Assembly: GCA_026315105.1 (NCBI GenBank)
Contig: CM048745.1
Location: 282,639,747-282,703,746, forward strand
Origin: Locusta migratoria
Lineage: Eukaryota; Arthropoda; Insecta; Orthoptera; Acrididae
Length of the DNA: 64,000 nt
Reading direction: 5' to 3'
The position numbers were made by a program, and so were the translations under genes. This document shows, piece after piece, positions 54,190-64,000 of the stretch. Each line of letters starts with the position of its first letter. The first letter of the stretch is position 1. The notes beneath the pieces are model-generated. The model was not told the origin of the DNA. It did not search any database and saw nothing but the letters and a program-made list of their open reading frames with translations.

Positions 54190-55580
54190 CCGCACTCGCA
54201 GGTTGGGTAAAGTAAGGCGGCAAGTAGTCTGTCACACACTGCCTTTGGCACTGCGCATGTATGTAGTGGTATTATCGGCCGTCAGAATAGTATTTCTTAC
54301 TACCGAATATTATTTTGACTTAGTTGCCATTTAAGTCCTTGTTGATTTTTCATTAGTGCATTATATTTTACAGTTACTTATATCTGTATAGTTCAGTGAA
54401 ATTGTAAGAAATATTGTAAAATCATATGACTGAGAAGAAAAGGAAAAAATTTTCAATTTACAGTGAATCTGCGTCGTTGAAACAAGAGCTAAATGATTGC
54501 AACAATTAAAAGTCAATAAATAATGAAAACCAATCATTATACTTCAGCTGAATGTGTAAAACTGTATGTAATTTTGTCAGAATTGTCAGTTGTTGTCATC
54601 ATTACCAAAGATAAGTTCTACAGCTTAAATCAGCATTGTATAGGTAGTTGACATGTTTATCTTTACTTGGCTCTTATCTTTAGAAACAGTTATTTATTAA
54701 AAACAAGCTTATAACTCTAAACCTAAGTCGCAATTTATTAATAAGTGTTGTGAAACAAGGCTTTGATTTAGGTAATACAAAGAAAGTTATGAGCTCTCGT
54801 CACTATTACAAAAATAGTCCTAAGATTTGTTCAGTTTCACTCACCTCTTCTGCTTTACATCTTTTTAAATCAATAATATGATGTATAATTCGATATAATA
54901 CTTCAGAAAAGTGCGTTTTAGTCATTCTGAAGTAATATGTAAAGTAAGCGTCACTTATCTTTGTAGTAGTTTGAAATCATTCCTAGCTTTTCCATTTAGA
55001 CTAATATATTTGCTTGGTGGGTTGTATTAATAAATCAAAAGTCCACTTTTATTAATGTTTTCAGTAAATAACTGATTCTGAAGATAAAAACGAAGTAAAG
55101 ATAAACATGCCAAATTCTTAAGCTATTGGATGCTTACTTAAGGTGTAAAAGTTATCCTTTTGAGGTTCTTACCAAATAACAAAATGCTTCAAAAATTCTT
55201 TACTGGTAATTAGTAACTATGAAAATTCTGATGGTTTTACCACTTTATTAGATTAAATTAAGCAATTATAAAATGTTCCATCCATTTATTTATTATATTA
55301 TCTTCGCCGTTTCACTAAGAATTTAAAATTTTCTGCGTTGCCTCTTGCTCTTAAGACGTTACAATATTTCTTACTATTTCAGAAAACGAAACTATAAATA
55401 ACTGACAAATATAATTTACTTATTAAAAAAGAACGAGGACTTAAATGACAAAGTTCAGTCATGAGGTAATATTGTTCGGACAGCCAATAATACCAATGAC
55501 CACACGCACGGTGCCAAAGGCAGCGTAGGGCAGACTCGTTTCTCGATCCTTGCCTCACTCTCTCACTGAGCGAGTGCTGT
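54190..55580. mobile_element. 1.35-kb foldback element with arms of about 0.55 kb
   Basis: The left arm (about 54190-54760) and right arm (about 55010-55580) are diverged inverted copies over almost their whole length: CTGCCTTTGGCAC, TATTATCGGCCGTC/TATTATTGGCTGTC, CATTTAAGTCC, AAGAAATATTGTAA, AAAATTTTCAATT, CATGTTTATCTTTACTT, CAGTTATTTA. Only about 250 bp separate them. Both arms contain a copy of the same short Lys-rich frame (left ATG 54427, KKRKKFSIYSES). It fills most of the right half of the Gr-D intron. Confidence 0.75.
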
Positions 55581-55625
55581 CCTGATGCAGAGACCTGTAC
55601 CTCTTTTTAGCTACGACGCCACGCA

Positions 55626-55822
55626 AAATGTTCAAATGTTTGTTAAGCTTAAGGGACTTAACTACGGGGTCATCAGTCCCTAAACTTACGAACTACTTAT
55701 GAACTAGCTACAACTAAGGACGGCACAAATATCCATGCCCGAGGGGGGATTCGAATCCCCGACCGTAGTGGCCGTGCAGACCGTGACTGGAGCGCCTCAG
55801 TACCCTCGGCCACCGCGGCCGG
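55626..55822 (-). mobile_element. tRNA-derived SINE, family A, in the Gr-D intron
   Basis: Full-length antisense copy; duplication CGACGCCACGCA at 55614-55625 and 55823-55834. It lies about 220 bp before the acceptor of exon 2. Confidence 0.92.
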
Positions 55823-56040
55823 CGACGCCACGCAGACTGGCGTAGGCTCAGGTTGTGTTAACCTCGTGCCGCGTCCCAATACACACGCTACCACTAGAAC
55901 ATATTCACAAAAACGCGTGCTGTACTGTACTGCCCCGGGAGCGCTATACACGTCTCAGTTTGCGCCTGACTCGGTACGTGCCTCAGTTTTCACGCTGCCA
56001 GTGTATACCACATCAGTAAGTTGGGCTTTTTTTCCCGCAG

Positions 56041-56285
56041 GTGGTGGCCCCCCTGAGCTGGTGTGCTGCCTGCGCCTTCTGTCCCGGCAGGCTCGCCTGC
56101 GGCCTGTCAGGTTTTCGGCGCGCAGCCTCTTCAGCGTGGACGCGCGGCTGCTCACCAGTGTCGCCAACATCGTCGTCACCTACCTCATCATACTGCTGCA
56201 GTTCGCCGGCGGCGGTGCTGCCGATGCTCCTAGCGCCTCTCACTCTGTCGAAACTAACGTCACACTGATCCCAAAAGTTCTGTGA
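56041..56285 (+). CDS. Gr-D exon 2: C-terminal exon of the gustatory receptor
   Basis: After a polypyrimidine tract and CCCGCAG (AG at 56039-56040) the exon enters in phase 1. It encodes a loop LVCCLRLLSRQARLRPVRFS, the conserved LFSVDARLL, the seventh helix with TYLIILLQF (the TYxxxxxQF signature) and a 25-residue tail not seen in Gr-A, ending at TGA 56283-56285. The aligned part closely matches Gr-A exon 2. An AATAAA at 56624-56629 is a plausible polyadenylation signal. The intron of 3.8 kb is mostly mobile elements. Confidence 0.86.
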
Positions 56286-57599
56286 AAGCGAAAGTTAAGC
56301 ATACAGTGCGAGTGAGGAAAGTATACGCATTGGGTAATGGCAGTGGACTCTCTCAGTCAAACGTATACAGTGCGTCCGCAAAGTCTCTCCACAGGCGCGA
56401 GCTCCGCATGTCTCGCCTTCAATATAGATAATAGCGCTCCTAGCGTACTAGCCCTGAACTACAAACTCATACAAGATCTTGTGGCAGCATGTTTAGACGA
56501 TAAACGTAATCAGACAGTAATACCCGGTGTTGAAAGTGAGGTTATGACTGGCGATCTGTTATGTAGGAACTCATAGTTTAATACTGAAATTGAGGAAATA
56601 ACGCCAAATGGTATTGATGGACAAATAAAACTTTGCAATGTATGTTTTTGGTCAACTTAATGTGGTAAAGTGCTGGGAAGTGAAACAACATTTGAAAACA
56701 TTGACATCTATTTTCAAGAGAAAAAAAAATAATAAACATATGAACACATCAAACAATATTTATGAGAGCATAAATAGACCTTGTTTATCTACTACGATTT
56801 GCCTACTGACATTGTTAATAACGTCATGCACAACTGAATTTTTGTCCTTCATTTGGACCGACTTTTTTATTTAAAATGCTATTTAAGAAAAATTGCGTCA
56901 TCAAATTACAATCTTATTCAAATAAACAATTGGTTTCAGTCTTCTCTGTTACAATATTGCAAAACATAAACCATTTTTCGGTTTCAGATATACGAGCTCA
57001 CTTTTAGGAGGACGCTCAATTGAGAAAAATATTTAAGTCGTCATGAAACGTTTGCAATTTACCACTAAACCAAATATCTAATAATAATATAAAGATTAAC
57101 AAGACACATTTGTGTGCAAACCGTGTAACCGTCGAATGCAACATGAAAATCGTGTGACGAAAATGGTTAACTTGAGAGTCGGCAGACGACCGTTCCATCA
57201 AAACATTCTTCTCGTGAAAGCTTATGTTGACGTGAGGTGACGGTACGGTGACGGACAGTGTGAATTCCGCCATTAGAAATACATTGTGGAATACAGTCTG
57301 ATCATAAACTTCGACAAAACGTAAATATGAAGGAAAATGGCGGACTTGCTGAAGCGGTGACTGCATCTGATAGCTACTAGCTCGCGCATGCGCAGTGAAC
57401 CCACTAGTACCGAATTTAGAATTGGCCCTGTTTTTTATAGATATAAATATCGCGCTTCGATACTAGCGCGATCGTACTAGTTCAGCAGTTCAAACGACAG
57501 ACGGCCGCCATTAACGCAACTTGTTATCAATCTATTACAAGTTCGATCATCGTTTAAAACGGGCTTAAGGGTGGCAGCGATTAATGTCGTATAAGCTAG
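56286..57599. other. 3' flank of Gr-D, otherwise nothing recognised
   Basis: Includes the AATAAA at 56624-56629. The frames at 56337-56576 and 56638-56874 show no domain. Confidence 0.35.
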
Positions 57600-58000
57600 T
57601 AGCTTTGTTGTTGTTGGATTTCTGAAGGGGCTAAACAGCAACGGTTATCAGTCCCTTGTTCCGGTCTGAGCGATAAAAAAATTGTGTTAAGCGTTCCTAA
57701 GGAAATGCGCTAACAAGTCAAAAAGTAAAAATCACTGGTAAATATGAGGAAAGGATACAAGTAAAAACGAAGAAGAAAACACACCACCATTAAATCACAT
57801 GATAAAAACCAGCTGCGCGAATAAAATCTAAAACATCGTCTCCTAGCATCGTCTCCTATCATAAAAGAAAGCGCATCTGGCAGATTAAAAGATTGTCGCA
57901 AGGCAACTAAAAGTGGAAAGTCCACCAGAATGTGGACCACTGTCAAGGGGGCGCCACAGTCACACTGTGGTGCGTCCTCTCGCCGAAGAAGATTTCACTG
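57600..58000. repeat. (GTT)n-headed dispersed repeat
   Basis: Begins GTTGTTGTTGG, then GGGGCTAAACAGCAACGG, TATCAGTCCCTTGTTCC, and ends near GGGGGCGCCACAGTCACACT. It shares its head with the fragment at 23625-23726. Probably the antisense or 5' part of a retroelement family. Confidence 0.5.
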
Positions 58001-58229
58001 CTACTGGCTGCAATTATGTTCGGAGGTGGGATTCAACATTATTACAATTACAATAAAGAAATTAATGTTATATACATTACAGGAAAATACACTGCAGTCA
58101 CCATTATCGCAGTTGGTGCTGGAAATGATTTCCTGTTTCTTGAAGGCATAGTTCAACCCATTTACATTTATTTTCTAATACCTTTACCAATGTAATTCAC
58201 GTGTAACTCAATGCAGATATTCAGTTATC

Positions 58230-58650
58230 GCTGTCTTAAGTTCATGTATTGTCCTTGAATTATTTTCATAAACAAATGTTTTAGGCACGCACTAAAAAAA
58301 TACTCGGAGGGAGACAAATCCGGTGAGCGAGGGGGCCAGATACCTTTCGTAATTATTCTGTCTCAAACGATTTCATATAAAAGTCGTAAGGATTGGGGTG
58401 CTGTATGAGCAGTATTACCGTTCTGGAAAAATGAATGATTGACCTTATTTTCATTGAGCAGCGCAATAAATGGATAAAAATATCTGGGAACTATAGATTT
58501 CGGGGGTGACGGTAGTTTCGAAAAATGAACTGAACCTGTTGTCCCGAATCGCGAATTAAATTACGTACAGTGTCGCGTTGTGGCAACCTCTGCGTAGGAA
58601 AACGCAATCTAAATTGTCATCTCACATGATTCGTGAAGTTTCCTCCTGCC
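58230..58650 (-). pseudogene. Mariner/Tc1-type transposase relic, second family
   Basis: On the - strand: LPQRDTVRNLIRDSGQQVQF (about 58575), then across a frameshift N-G-N-T-A-H-T-A-P-Q-S-L (about 58410; the DGATAHTA region with the Asp lost) and WPPRSPDLSPSEYFF (58345-58300) with the third catalytic acidic site. Dead copy, distinct from the one at 52973 (SEYF rather than LDFHLW). Confidence 0.65.
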
Positions 58651-59190
58651 CGGGAAACCACTTCCACTAAAACGGCTCTCTCAGCAGAAGTAAGCAATCT
58701 CACTACACTCAGCGTATACAAGAACAAGACAGTAACACAAGCAACAGCTGTAGCGCAGACACAACACTACCTCCACCCTACTACCACTGCAGGTGCACGG
58801 AACATGTGCAGGTGCGCTTTGTGTGTGCTGCCAACCTTACACGCCCCGCAACTCCAGACACGCTGAGATTGCTACTGTGACTTTGCAGACACACTGTACA
58901 TTGCAACCGCCAAGTACTGGCACACCAACACCGTTATGTACACCTCACGTGTAAATAAAGATAATGTCTATACACTGTTATTTTTGTTTAAAATAGTTTT
59001 ACCTGTGGTCTAAATCCGACCACATGTGTTTCCAAAGTAACGAATCTCGATTTTTTTAAATTTTAACACTTAGCCAGCTGACGTATATTTCAGATACAAT
59101 ACCATCTGACGACGGTATAGAGACTGCCTGCGTTTTTTGTTTTGTGTGAAAATACGTTAAAATACTGCAATAAACTGAAGTCATATCTTT

Positions 59191-59392
59191 CAAAAAAATG
59201 TTCAAATGTTTGTTAAGCTTATGAGACTTAACTACGGTGTCATCAGTCCCTAAACTTACAAATACTTATGAACTACCTTCTACTAAAGACGGCACAAATA
59301 TCCATGCCCGAGGGGGGATTCGAACCCCCGACCGTAGTTGCCGTGCAGACCGTGACTGAAGCGTCTCAGTCTCGTCGGCCACCGCGACCGGC
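59191..59392 (-). mobile_element. tRNA-derived SINE, family A
   Basis: Full-length antisense copy; duplication AAGTCAYATCTTT at 59178-59190 and 59393-59405. Confidence 0.9.
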
Positions 59393-59611
59393 AAGTCACA
59401 TCTTTGTTTTCATAACATTTTTAATCATAATACAACTATCAAATGTGAAAATGCATACTTATAGATACAAAAAATTAGCAGTTAACTAAAGCGTGCTCAT
59501 TTTAGGCAAAGCTCTACAGACTTTTTAGATCTGGCAATACAAATTCTTATAATATTCTTACATATATATCTATAACATACAAGTAAGTTTTGCATATAAA
59601 ACATAATTTTT

Positions 59612-59973
59612 TTTTAATTTGCAAGCTTCGAACGCAAATAGCGGCGATATTCAACGCACTTTTTTTGATTGCTTTCAATGCAAATAGGTTTCTTACAATC
59701 AAAATATAAATACGCTGTTTTCCTTTTCTTTTTTTCGGTCACAAATGAACGGGTTTTTGTTTTTTCAAATTTTTCTGAAGTTTTAGTTGATGAGGTACTG
59801 GGTAAAAGTTCCACTTTTACAATTCAATGCATGGTGCACTGAAATTCTCTTTTCAGGTTAAATCTCTGCACAAGGCGTTTCAAGCGAGGCTCTATAAGGT
59901 CTTCTGCCAACATTTTTTTTATTAAAGTCAAGCGTGGTACGTTTGCCTGTGCTTGGTTCATTTTACTAACAAT
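59612..59973 (-). pseudogene. PiggyBac-like transposase, C-terminal part
   Basis: The - strand shows ending helices (NQAQANVPRLTLIKKMLAED, 59975-59910), an acidic/Ser linker, then a KKKRKTAYLYFDCKKPICIE segment (59735-59670) and KKC. These are the remnants of the Cys-rich zinc-binding tail that closes piggyBac transposases. One Cys of the first pair is missing. It is the downstream end of the gene that continues at 62070; a SINE at 59983-62060 separates the two. Confidence 0.7.
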
Positions 59974-60100
59974 GCACGCGTTCGTTTTTGATTAAAAAGT
60001 TTGTTAAGCTTATGGAACTTAATTGCGGGGTCATCAGTCCATAAACTTACCAACTACTTATAAACTAACTTATGCTAAAGACAACACAAACATCCATACC

Positions 60101-60292
60101 GCCGGCCGCGGTGGTCGAGGGGACTGAGGCTCTCCAGTCACGGTCTGCACGGCCACTACGGTCGGGGGTTCGAATCCCCCCTCGGGCATGGATATTTGTG
60201 CCGTCCTAGTTCGTAAGTAGTTTGTAAGTTTAGGGACTGATGATCCTGTAGTTAAGTCCCATAAGCTTTACAAACATTTGAACATTTTTTTG
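60101..60292 (+). mobile_element. tRNA-derived SINE, family A, inside another SINE
   Basis: Head GCCGGCCGCGGTGGTCGAGG, tail TTTACAAACATTTGAACATT. Duplication AACATCCATACC at 60089-60100 and 60293-60304. Confidence 0.93.
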
Positions 60293-60998
60293 AACATCCA
60301 TACCCAAAGGGGATTCGAACCTCCTACGGGAAACTGCCTCGCACATAGGAGCATAGCGCCTCAATTAGGGATGGCGGTTATCGCTGAAACAACTGGTTTT
60401 CGGTTATACCGGTTCTTTTCATATCCAATTTAACTGCACCGTAAAAATTGCTCAAGATAACCGGTTTTTTAAATAACCGGTCTTCGGTTTTTATTGCTAT
60501 TATTCCAGTAGTTTTCGAACGTAACATATTTTGCGGCCGAAACAGAAACCGTAATCGTTGGTTCTTCTAGTTTCGGCCGAAACCGAAACTTACGAAATTT
60601 AGTTAATATTTAGGTAAATTTAGGCTGTACGAGAAATCACTAGTCTTTCCATATTTTGCAAGATCCCCTCCCAATACTACGCCTTCTTGAGTGTGTGTAA
60701 GCCTAGCCAGGAGTCCGTAGAAGACGATATAGAAAGCATACAGATTTACTGGCCTAGTATTTCCATCCGGCAGTTGCGAATATTGAGCCAACCATTCCGT
60801 AAGTTGCACTTGTGAGCCAGCATATACGAATATCTCGTTATACACACAACATATATAAGTTACAGTCAGTAAATAAACTTCAATCAGTGCTGCAGAGGTA
60901 TTTCTAAAAATAAAATCACAGTTCCGACTTACAATGTGATTGTTGTCTGTGTAAATTTACGCAAATTGAACTAGGAAAGCTCTGTACTACATGATCAA

Positions 60999-61216
60999 AG
61001 ACTGTTCAAATGGATGTGAGTTCTTGTGAGACCTAAATGCTTAGGTCACCGGTCCCGAGACTTAAAAACTACTTAATCTAACTTAAACTAACTATAGCTA
61101 ACGACAACATATACATCCATGACCGAGGGAGGAGGGAGGACTCGAACCTCCGACTGGAGCAGCCACGCAGTCCGTGACATGGAGCCTCAGACCCCACGGC
61201 TACCTCGCGAGGCACC
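60999..61216 (-). mobile_element. tRNA-derived SINE, family B-like, inside the hAT element
   Basis: TTCAAATGGATGTGAGTTCT tail, ATGCTTAGGTCACCGGTCCC body and GGACTCGAACCTCCGACTGG B-box; duplication ACATGATCAA at 60989-60998 and 61217-61226. The youngest level in a four-level nest. Confidence 0.92.
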
Positions 61217-61399
61217 ACATGATCAATGTTACCTAAACCCATATTGGTTATTAAAAAAGCCCCTAGATTTCAAGGAATCACGTTAATAAAACTTGTTAGC
61301 ACAACACTACGATAATACATTAAAAGTTATTATTCCAAGCTTACATAATAGGTATATGAATCGAATTTACCTTCTCTTCCAAGAAACATTTTGGATGGT

Positions 61400-61524
61400 T
61401 TCTCCTTAATAACACAGCATTTTTTAGTACCTTCACCCGTTTTCAGCTTTTTAAAGCAAATGGAGTATTGTACCTCACTGCTCCCGTACTTCGTGAAGTA
61501 CTTCCACACTCGGGATGGTGCCAT
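61400..61524 (-). pseudogene. BED-type zinc finger remnant of a hAT transposase
   Basis: A - strand frame begins near 61524 with SRVWKYFTKYG, VQYSICFKKLKTGEGTKK. BED fingers bind DNA through a C-C-H-H/C zinc site behind an aromatic W-x-x-F; the W..F pair and one Cys (SIC) are present. The preceding Cys is Tyr here, and the His pair has been lost after GEGTKK. It would have recognised the ends of the surrounding element. Non-functional. Confidence 0.65.
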
Positions 61525-62069
61525 TTAAGACACAACCGATGTCTGGCGGCGACAGCAAGGAACTGCCGTATGACCAGATGGAAGCAAGTCTCGTACACTG
61601 CCGATGCACGCGCGTCGTCTGATAGGCCACGCCACACGGCAACAGGTGCATCGATGCCTCAATAGCTGCACCACGCCTTAAGTTCTTATGCCACGCGTTT
61701 GTTGCGCGTTTCTGGCTGCCGGGATTGTTCTTAAATTATCAGTGATCGCCTTTCTTAGTTTCTGCAATGACCTAATATTTCACAACAGTGGAAATTTTAG
61801 GAATAGCCCTAAATATTAGGGTCTACTAGTTTTAATTTTTTAAAATTATTTACAAAAAACACATTTTGAAACAATACTACAGGAAGTAGTCGTACCGGTT
61901 TTTTTACCCGGTTCTTGGCAATAACGAAAAGAAACCGGTTACAACTGACACCAAATAAATACAGAAAAAACCGGTTATTGAAAACTAAAATACCGGTATC
62001 GGTTTTAACCGGTCAATTTTTCCCATCCCTAGCCTCAATGCGCTTGACCACTCCGCCGCAGCACGCGTT

Positions 62070-62528
62070 AGTTGGACATAAGGATTCTATAAAATATTGC
62101 CTTTGGCCATCGTTGAGTTCGACTAGACGTGGGATAGACAGCAGCATTCTGGTGTAACATGTCAACGCCGCCGTTTGTTCTGTTGTAAAATATGATCATC
62201 TCCGGTTTTTTCGTATTTGAATCAACGGTTGGCGTATGATGCATGATACATAAAAAAGCGCAGATTTATTTCGCTTTGGTACAAAAGATGTTAGAGTAGC
62301 ATCAGATGTAAAGCCAAAAACGGGCTGACCCGACTTCTCGATCACGCCTGGCAAGAAACTGACTCGGAATTTTGGGCTTATTTTTCTTCATGGTACCCAC
62401 CAGTGTAAGCTGTTTTTGTTTTAGCACTTTCAGTAGCTCCACTGATGTGAAACAGTTAGCTGTGCTCTCGTTTCTGTCAACGTTATCAGTCTCGGAACTG
62501 CCTGGATAGGATTGTTCAACTTTTGCTG
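62070..62528 (-). pseudogene. PiggyBac-like transposase, central part
   Basis: Reading the - strand from 62480: LLKVLKQKQLTLVGTMKKNK followed by PKIPSQF (the conserved LTxVGTxxxNKxxIP region), CIMHHTP, KPEMIIFYNRTNGGVDMLHQ (the YNxTKGGVDxxD motif, last Asp lost) and TQRWPKAIFYRIL. These follow the order of the piggyBac catalytic core, which inserts at TTAA. Frameshifts and stops interrupt it. A SINE at 62540-62729 separates it from the upstream part. Confidence 0.8.
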
Positions 62529-62539
62529 CTCAGCTGGTG

Positions 62540-62729
62540 CCGCGGCAGAGCGCATTGAGGCGCTATGTTCCGATTCTCGAGGCCGTTCACCGTTGGCGGT
62601 TTGAGTCCCCCCTCGAGCATGGATATTTGTGCTGTCTGTAGTATAAGTTAGTTCATCAGTAGTTTGTAAGTTTAGAGACTGATGACCCCGCAGTTAAGTC
62701 CCTTAAGCTTTACAAACATTTGAAAATTT
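62540..62729 (+). mobile_element. tRNA-derived SINE, inside the piggyBac relic
   Basis: CGCGGCAGAGCGCATTGAGG head, GGCGGTTTGAGTCCCCCC B-box, tail TTTACAAACATTTGAAAAT; duplication CTCAGCTGGTG at 62529-62539 and 62730-62740. Confidence 0.92.
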
Positions 62730-62960
62730 CTCAGCTGGTGAATCTTTGGCATCAGAATCTTTTCCTAAGTACAGGTAAGCGTCCAACAGATATCCAGTTT
62801 GAGCATCAATTATACACATGAGTTTGAAACCATATTTGTTTTTTCTAGGAATATGTCTCACCATCTCTATGTGCCTGTTACCTTGTGGTGTAGCAGCTTA
62901 TGAAAATGTTACAACAATCAGTTGCTGTTCGTCACAGTATCACTACCGTTGTCGGAAGAA
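62730..62960 (-). pseudogene. PiggyBac-like transposase, upstream part
   Basis: On the - strand: MVRHIPRKNKYGFKLMCIID, AQTGYLLDAYLYLGKDSD. This is the conserved K-x-x-K-Y-G-x-K region with the first catalytic Asp of piggyBac transposases. Upstream (above 62960) the homology stops, so the copy is 5' truncated or too decayed to read. Confidence 0.78.
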
Positions 62961-63503
62961 ATTGTGACAATCATTTGAACATTTGGTCGAGGAAGATATA
63001 TTACTTGTAAACATAAACATGAAATGTAAATATTTTTCAAGTAAAGTAAAATAAGAAGAGATAACAGTTTTTTTTTAACTTGTAATGGCAACACGGTACA
63101 GCTCACAAAAGAAAAATGAGGAAACCATTTACCACCAAAGTGAAAAACTCAGAAAGGCGCTGTGGTGGTATATATACAGCCATAGGTTTGAGACAAATCA
63201 CAAACATAAAACCGTCAAAATTAAAATGTATAGCCCAGGTGCAAAAGCCGCTAACTGCAAAAGTAAGAAAAACTGAGATAATCACTGCACTGAAAATTTG
63301 TCCCCTCCAAACTATTAAAGACTTCAGTTTAAAAAAAAAAAAAAAAGTGAAAAAAAAACAGTATTAATGGCTGAAATCTGCGCTTATTTTTTTGAACGTT
63401 AAAATATTAAGTGAAAAATGGACTTAGCGGTTTTTTCATCTGTTGCATGCAGTTAGCAGGTTTTGCAAACATATCGAACCAATTACGAAACAAACGGTTG
63501 CTC
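62961..63503. other. No gene recognised
   Basis: Lys-rich short frames around poly-A tracts (63332-63346); nothing identifiable. Confidence 0.35.
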
Positions 63504-63690
63504 AAAATGTTCAAATGTTTGTAAATCTATCGGACTAAACTGCGTGCTCATCAGTCCGTAGCTTACAAATTACTTAAACCTAGGTAAACTAACCTAAGGA
63601 CGCCCATGCCCCAGGGAGGACTCGAACCTCCACGGCGAGCAACCGCAGGCGAGGCGCTTTAGACCACTCTGCTACTACACCGCGGCCGTT
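63504..63690 (-). mobile_element. tRNA-derived SINE, variant
   Basis: AAAATGTTCAAATGTTTGTA tail, CTCATCAGTCCGTAGC body, GGACTCGAACCTCCACGGCG B-box and a head ending CACCGCGGCCG; internally deleted near 63600. Confidence 0.82.
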
Positions 63691-64000
63691 CAGTTGCAAG
63701 ACCCGCTATTCGATGATAGTGAGGACAGCAGGATGGAATTTAATTATTGTCACTATAAACAGATTACATTTTATTTTAAAGAGAAATCTGAAAATTCTAA
63801 GATACTGGCATACAAAACTATGAAAATGATATTATTTTACCAGGAAAAATGACTTGTTTAAAGTAAAAAAGGCAGATCAAATTAATGTTCAACATTATAA
63901 TTAAAAATACGTGATCTTGCTTTAGGCATCACAAGAATTCGTAAAAAATAAAATAAGCCCCAAATTTTTGTAAATGAAGGATTTCACAGAAAGTTCCATT
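63691..64000. other. No gene recognised
   Basis: AT-rich sequence up to the window end. Confidence 0.35.

Larger units (their letters stand above)
60366..62032 (-). mobile_element. hAT-family element with BED finger remnant
   Basis: Tips TAGGGATGG and CCATCCCTA with flanking 8-bp duplications GCCTCAAT (60358-60365, 62033-62040), the hallmark of hAT insertion. Subterminal ACCGGTT repeats fill both ends (60400-60500 and 61890-62020). A BED-type finger lies on the - strand at 61400-61524. At 1667 bp including a SINE, it lacks the catalytic region and is non-autonomous. Confidence 0.93.
59983..62060 (-). mobile_element. tRNA-derived SINE split by a second SINE and a hAT element
   Basis: The SINE itself is in three pieces: 59983-60100 (tail GTTTGTTAAGCTTATGGAAC), 60305-60365 (B-box region GGGGATTCGAACCTCC) and 62041-62060 (head GCGCTTGACCACTCCGCCGC). 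Its own duplication, GCACGCGTT, lies at 59974-59982 and 62061-62069, within the piggyBac relic. Confidence 0.88.

Overview
The window reads as nuclear DNA of an insect: it is AT-rich and intron-bearing, with very little coding sequence and a very high load of interspersed repeats. The tRNA-derived SINEs, the LINE families and a 5S-derived SINE resemble repeats I associate with polyneopteran genomes such as locusts and other Orthoptera. That placement is recognition, not proof.

The host genes are a small cluster of chemosensory receptors of the insect gustatory receptor (7tm_7) family, all on the + strand. Gr-A has exons 13386-14412 and 21019-21200. Gr-B is a pseudogene: a probable 5' stub at 23559-23622 and a broken body at 27671-28545. 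Gr-C is intronless (37850-38998). Gr-D has exons 51194-52205 and 56041-56285. Gr-A, Gr-B and Gr-D are close relatives; Gr-A and Gr-D share a phase-1 intron just before the exon carrying the C-terminal TYxxxxxQF signature. Gr-C is more divergent. One other host-like coding piece is visible: a C-terminal exon of a multicopper oxidase (laccase type) on the - strand at 47140-47356.

Layout. 1-2 kb: a 148-bp tandem array and a 72-bp minisatellite. 2-13 kb: decayed transposons, including a ZMYM1-like hAT fragment, a LINE with a second LINE nested in it, and hammerhead-like inverted repeats. 13-21 kb: Gr-A, whose 6.6-kb intron holds a pogo-like element with long inverted repeats, several SINEs and a LINE. 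22-29 kb: a Jockey-like LINE, then pseudogene Gr-B, which appears to be split by a 3.9-kb element with about 0.5-kb terminal inverted repeats. That element carries a decayed gene of unknown function with a PIN/FEN-like nuclease pattern and a Cys-rich tail. 29-37 kb: SINEs and a Ty3/gypsy fragment. 37-40 kb: Gr-C, followed 20 bp after its stop codon by a short element with a degenerate THAP domain. 40-51 kb: mostly unexplained AT-rich DNA with foldback elements and the oxidase exon. 51-56 kb: Gr-D, whose splice donor is tandemly duplicated and whose intron holds a 5S-derived SINE, a mariner relic, a 1.35-kb foldback element and a SINE. 57-64 kb: a mariner relic and a piggyBac relic filled with four levels of nested insertions.

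The receptors are expected to act separately as ligand-gated channel subunits in gustatory neurons. Nothing suggests an operon-like relationship. The candidate undescribed system is the long-inverted-repeat element at 23727-27663 and its nuclease-like gene.
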